Shown here piece after piece: positions 6,857 to 10,175 of a stretch of DNA of 10,175 nucleotides. The stretch is from NCBI GenBank assembly GCA_937958285.1, contig CALFXQ010000182.1:1-10175 (forward strand), written 5' to 3'. The DNA is from an uncultured Fusibacter sp. GTDB taxonomy: Bacteria; Bacillota; Clostridia; Peptostreptococcales; Acidaminobacteraceae. Numbering within the stretch: the stretch's first letter is position 1; the number at the start of each line of letters is the position of its first letter. The position numbers were made by a program, and so were the translations under genes. The notes beneath the pieces are model-generated. The model was not told the origin of the DNA and ran no database searches. It was given only the letters and a program-made list of their open reading frames with translations.

Positions 6857-7867
6857 TTAACTCTCCTCGATTTGATTGGCTTTTATGCGCGGATCTAAGA
6901 ATCCATAAAGCACGTCTACAAAGAAGTTTGCCAACAATACAGTAATTGTAATCAGTAATGTACATGCCGAAATCATCGGATAATCTAGTGCCCTAAGTGC
7001 TTTAAACATCGTTAACCCAAGTCCAGGATAATTGAATACGATTTCTGTAACTAAAGCTCCTGCGATCATCGTTCCAAGCGAAATTGCAAGTCCGGTAACT
7101 TGAGGAAGCGCTGCATTTTTAAAGACGTACTTGACGATTTTCGACTCTCGTATACCCATCATTTTGCTATATTTTACATAGTCTGCGCTAAGTTCATAAA
7201 GTGCCATTTCGCGCATGCCAATCCCTTGCCCTCCGAGCATGATAAGTGCAATGGATGCAAAGGGTAGAAAATGGTGTTGAAGAACCGATTTATAAAAGGC
7301 CCAGTAGGGTCCTGGTATAAGTGTGCGATTATAGGCCCCGCCCACTGGAAACCATTCTAGTGCAACGCCAAAACCATATAGCAATAGTATTGAAAGAACA
7401 AAAAACGGTATGGAACTGATAAACAATGTTATTGGGAAAATGACTTTATCGAAGATGCCTTTTTTATATGCAGCAATTGCCCCGAGCACGTTCCCTAGCA
7501 CCCACCCCACAATGATTGCCGGTAATTGAATCGCTACTGTCCAGGGGATTGCACGTTTTAATATATCTGACACTTTCTTAGGATACATAGAAAACGAGGT
7601 TCCTAAATCGCCTTGTAGCACATCACCCACATAAATAAAGAACTGTTGATACATCGGTTTGTCTAAATTATATTCCTTGTAGAAGGTCTCATAGGTGGCT
7701 TTAATATTGTCTGTGTCGTGCATGCCAACGGTTATGCGTTTGACAATTTGATCTACAGGATTGCCTGTAATCATACGTGGCAACATAAAATTAAAGAGAA
7801 TAGCGACGATAAGCGTCAATAAATACCACATGAGTTTTTTTGTAAAATAACGTCTATACCCTTTCAT
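6857..7867 (-). CDS. ABC transporter permease, DppB/OppB type
   Basis: First membrane component of the importer. The 336-aa protein has the DppB layout. A membrane segment (about 12-30) is followed by the typical LPRMITGNPVD stretch (29-39) and a large external loop containing YNLDKPMYQQFFIYVGDVLQGDLGTSF (66-92). Five more membrane segments lie at roughly 109-133, 142-168, 198-216, 258-280 and 298-322. The coupling loop (about 224-256) includes YELSADYVKYSKMMGI and FKNAALPQV. The protein ends with the family feature LDPRIK (324-329). The ATG at 7867 has AAGAGG 6 bases upstream. The gene is separated from the binding-protein gene by a 51-bp spacer with a strong hairpin, the largest gap in the operon. 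Confidence 0.95.
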   Translation of the reverse strand: MKGYRRYFTKKLMWYLLTLIVAILFNFMLPRMITGNPVDQIVKRITVGMHDTDNIKATYETFYKEYNLDKPMYQQFFIYVGDVLQGDLGTSFSMYPKKVSDILKRAIPWTVAIQLPAIIVGWVLGNVLGAIAAYKKGIFDKVIFPITLFISSIPFFVLSILLLYGFGVALEWFPVGGAYNRTLIPGPYWAFYKSVLQHHFLPFASIALIMLGGQGIGMREMALYELSADYVKYSKMMGIRESKIVKYVFKNAALPQVTGLAISLGTMIAGALVTEIVFNYPGLGLTMFKALRALDYPMISACTLLITITVLLANFFVDVLYGFLDPRIKANQIEES

Positions 7868-7885
7868 CTGTAGCCTCTTTTTTAA

Positions 7886-7914
7886 AAGCGCAGGGGCTGC
7901 TCACCCCTGCGCTT
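7886..7914 (-). terminator. intercistronic hairpin, attenuator or mRNA-stabilising stem
   Basis: A perfect 11-bp GC-rich stem (7886-7896 with 7904-7914) with a 7-base loop lies 4 bases after the stop codon of the binding-protein gene. On the minus strand it is followed by only four T's and then A-rich sequence. That suits partial termination or protection of the upstream mRNA from 3' decay, not full termination. The effect would be more binding protein than permease, as is common for ABC importers. Confidence 0.7.
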
Positions 7915-7918
7915 GATT

Positions 7919-9676
7919 TTAGTTTGTTAGTTCAAATAAACCAAGATAACCGGCACCATCAAACAGCGATGCAGGAATTTGCTTACCATCCGCTTCTGTC
8001 GGGAAGTTTTTCCATACCGTTTCGTTAAATGTATAGAAAACGGATGGACGATAGTAAAGTGGGATTGTCGGTACATCTGTCAAGAATATAACATTTAATT
8101 CAGTAAACAATTCTTTTTTCTTAGCTTCATCTGTTGCAACACCCAGGTCCTTCAAAATTTGATTGACGCGCGGGTTATCGTATCGACCGTAGTTCCAGTA
8201 TGCTGCCTCGCCAATTGGCGCAACATTTTCAGAGTTTAAAAGTGCATGTGCACGTCTGAAAACACCACTTGGCGTTGCATAACCTGCAGGCGTATCCATC
8301 GTGATATCGAAGGTGCCTTGAGATTTATTGTTGTCGTATACACCCCACTCAGTGAAGCTTGGTACGAGCTCTATACCTACAGCTTTTGCATTTTGCGCCG
8401 CAATTTCGATAGTTGCATTCCACTCTGTCCAACCAGCAGGACATTCAACTTTCCATGGTCCAAGTCTTGTACCATCTGGTAACACGCGAATGCCGTCGTC
8501 ACCCTTTTTTGCACCAATGCCATCTAATATTGCATTGGCTTTTTCAGCGTCATAGCTCCATGCCAGTGCTTTAATTTTATCCTGATCGAGGTAGGCTTTT
8601 TCATAGTCGAATACCATTAGCGATGGCTCAATAACACTGGAGTACCCATTCATTGCCTTATCTGTTATATCTGGATAGTTCAATGCGTATGCCAAAGCGC
8701 GTCGCACCTCAACATTATCTAATCCCGCTTTATGCAAGTTAATATAGAATGTAGGAAGTGTTTCTTCTGTATAGTATGGCGCACCTTCAAGATAGGTTCT
8801 AACGCCTGAATCTTTAAGCTCCCATACCTTTGAAATAAAGTTTTGTGAATAATCTAGAACGCCCTTCTTCAAATCCAGTGTGGACGCATCATTTGAGTTA
8901 TAGATTAAATGTGTAATAAATTGAGGTGCTGGAAGACCATAAATTTCTTTGCCCCACCACTCGTCATTGCGCTTTGTGCGAATTTGAGTTTCATCGTGAA
9001 AATCTACGCGATAAGCACCTGATCCAATTGGATTATCATTGAAGAACTCAGACATCTTAGTTGCGTCATTTTCAAATTCTTTCTCTTTTGCAGCCCAAAC
9101 ATGTTCTGGAAGAATCGGCATACGCGCGAGCATCTCTAAGGCGTTTTTTTCGTTGAAGTCTTTGTCGATGAAGTTAAACTGAATCGTCTTTTCATCGATA
9201 ACCTCTACAGATTCCATGCCCTCAGTATATCCTGTCCAGCTTGTCCAATAACGCTTAGCCGCATCGATTGTGTAGAAAATATCAGCAGTATCGAGGACCT
9301 CACCATCTGAGAACTTTGTGCCCTCTTGAAGGGTAACCTTTAACTTTAATGGTTCAACCCACGCGTACTCTTTACCAAGAAACGGAGCGAGTGAATCGGT
9401 AACAGAATTGTAGAGAAATAATGGCTCATAGACCATTGGATTCGCCGTTGTATCAGTAGGCCATGCTGGCCAACCCGAGAACCAGTTGAAGTTCTGAGCT
9501 GGATTCCACTGCATTCCCGTAACAAAAAGCGTTTGTTGTCTTGGATCGTCATTTGCTACAGGCGCCTTGCTATTTGACTCACCCTCAGTTGCCGGTGCAT
9601 TGGTTTGGCATCCTGCCAGTAATGAAATAATCAACAACAAAGCTAAAATGATTGTACTTTTCTTTTTAAAACGCAT
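7919..9676 (-). CDS. family 5 extracellular solute-binding lipoprotein of an ABC importer
   Basis: This protein captures the substrate outside the cell and passes it to the two permeases. The 585-aa precursor starts with a lipoprotein signal: positive MRFKKK, a hydrophobic stretch (8-20), and lipobox LLAGC with the acylated Cys23. A low-complexity Ser/Asn/Glu linker follows (24-47). The mature part is a family 5 (DppA/OppA-like) binding protein, shown by LKVTLQEGTKFSDGEVLDTADI (112-133), NPIGSGAYR (215-223) and RRALAYALNYPDI (325-337). Tryptophans cluster near the mature N-terminus (57, 65, 70, 72) and elsewhere (144, 147, 239, 240), which would suit stacking on sugar rings. GWTEWNATIEIAAQNAKAVG in the C-terminal half resembles, from memory, cello-oligosaccharide-type members such as those of Thermotoga. 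An oligosaccharide ligand is an inference; a peptide is not excluded. AGGGGG lies 5 bases before the ATG and overlaps the stop codon of the repressor gene. Confidence 0.93.
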   Translation of the reverse strand: MRFKKKSTIILALLLIISLLAGCQTNAPATEGESNSKAPVANDDPRQQTLFVTGMQWNPAQNFNWFSGWPAWPTDTTANPMVYEPLFLYNSVTDSLAPFLGKEYAWVEPLKLKVTLQEGTKFSDGEVLDTADIFYTIDAAKRYWTSWTGYTEGMESVEVIDEKTIQFNFIDKDFNEKNALEMLARMPILPEHVWAAKEKEFENDATKMSEFFNDNPIGSGAYRVDFHDETQIRTKRNDEWWGKEIYGLPAPQFITHLIYNSNDASTLDLKKGVLDYSQNFISKVWELKDSGVRTYLEGAPYYTEETLPTFYINLHKAGLDNVEVRRALAYALNYPDITDKAMNGYSSVIEPSLMVFDYEKAYLDQDKIKALAWSYDAEKANAILDGIGAKKGDDGIRVLPDGTRLGPWKVECPAGWTEWNATIEIAAQNAKAVGIELVPSFTEWGVYDNNKSQGTFDITMDTPAGYATPSGVFRRAHALLNSENVAPIGEAAYWNYGRYDNPRVNQILKDLGVATDEAKKKELFTELNVIFLTDVPTIPLYYRPSVFYTFNETVWKNFPTEADGKQIPASLFDGAGYLGLFELTN

Positions 9677-9685
9677 ATGATCCCC

Positions 9686-10175
9686 CTATTCGTTGAAATT
9701 GCGCACAGATTCCCGCTCAATTAAAAGAGGTTCAAGCTTGACAATGGCATTGCGCTTCAGTTCATTTCGCATAATGCGCATCAGCATATCCACAGCAGCC
9801 TCAGCCATTTCTTTAGCAGGTTGCTTAAGAGTCGTCAACAAAGGATGCAGTTGACCGCTAAAGGGATGGTCATCAAATCCAATGACAGAAATATCTTCGG
9901 GCACTTTGATTTGATGGAGTCGCAATGCATCAATAATTCCAAAGGCAATATGGTCATCTCCAGCAAAAATTGCAGTCGCACGTTGTCCACTTTTGACGAA
10001 TGCACTTGCCGCAGTAAAGCCCGTTTCTACATCGAAATCACCTTTATATATCCCCACAGGTGAAATTCCAACCTCAGAAAGCGCCTTGTTAAAACCAGAT
10101 AGTCGATCTTCAGCAGAGAGAAACTTTTCTGGACCACCAATATAAGCAATATGCTCATGTCCACGGTCTAGTAAG
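9686..10175 (-). CDS. LacI/GalR-family transcriptional regulator, C-terminal part (cut by window edge)
   Basis: Only the last 162 residues lie in the window; the frame is open through base 10175, so the DNA-binding helix-turn-helix and the start are outside. The visible part is the periplasmic-binding-protein-like effector domain. Diagnostic stretches are LLDRGHEHIAYIGGP at the edge, RLSGFNKAL, TAIFAGDDHIAFGIIDAL, KVPEDISVIGFDDHP, LTTLKQP and LLIERESV near the end. Such regulators usually repress sugar genes and release DNA when a sugar binds. The TAG stop is 9 bases before the ATG of the binding-protein gene and overlaps its ribosome binding site. The regulator is therefore probably co-transcribed with the transporter and controls it. 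An internal GTG at 10057 is not the start. Confidence 0.93.
   Translation of the reverse strand, partial: LLDRGHEHIAYIGGPEKFLSAEDRLSGFNKALSEVGISPVGIYKGDFDVETGFTAASAFVKSGQRATAIFAGDDHIAFGIIDALRLHQIKVPEDISVIGFDDHPFSGQLHPLLTTLKQPAKEMAEAAVDMLMRIMRNELKRNAIVKLEPLLIERESVRNFNE

Noticed and set aside
1..10175. Mobile elements, CRISPR arrays, tRNAs and defence genes.
   Set aside because: I saw no transposase or integrase, no regularly spaced direct repeats, no tRNA-like fold and no known defence motifs; every long stretch is accounted for by conserved housekeeping, signalling or transport genes.

Overview
The window looks like an ordinary chromosomal stretch of a low-to-moderate GC Gram-positive anaerobe, most likely in the Clostridia (Bacillota). 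The pointers are strong AGGAGG-type ribosome binding sites, compact rho-independent terminators, a Bacillus/Clostridium-length glucose-6-phosphate isomerase (447 aa), a monofunctional aspartokinase with an apparent internal start as in Bacillus aspartokinase II, and a lipoprotein solute-binding protein. The assignment is an inference; no rRNA or species-level marker is present. I see no rRNA, tRNA, insertion sequence, phage gene or CRISPR array.

Layout. (1) 47-1371: a monocistronic aspartokinase gene (lysC, +) with a probable promoter, ending in a perfect 15-bp hairpin shared with the convergent pgi gene. (2) 1375-2718: pgi (-), with a good sigma-A-like promoter in the 208-bp divergent spacer. 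(3) 2927-4201: a two-HD-domain protein (+) whose C-terminal half is a complete HD-GYP cyclic-di-GMP phosphodiesterase and whose N-terminal half looks like an older duplicate lacking the GYP loop. It ends in a terminator that starts on the last base of its stop codon and also serves the convergent ABC operon. (4) 4239-10175: a minus-strand operon. In transcription order it holds the C-terminal part of a LacI/GalR repressor (cut by the window edge), a family 5 solute-binding lipoprotein, two DppB/DppC-type permeases and two DppD/DppF-type ATPases. Junctions are 9 bp, 51 bp with a hairpin, 1 bp, 2 bp and a 4-bp ATGA overlap.

How the genes work together. The operon encodes a whole peptide/nickel-class (Opp/Dpp-like) ABC importer. 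The sugar-type repressor leading the operon and the aromatic-rich binding protein suggest an oligosaccharide substrate rather than peptides; this is inference. The hairpin between the binding-protein gene and the first permease gene probably gives excess binding protein over the membrane components. Pgi is central glycolysis, LysC opens the aspartate family of amino acids, and the HD-GYP protein lowers cyclic-di-GMP; these three are single-gene units with no evident link to the transporter. The points most worth checking are the internal lysC start, the duplicated HD protein and the substrate of the LacI-linked family 5 transporter. I did not find a clearly undescribed system.
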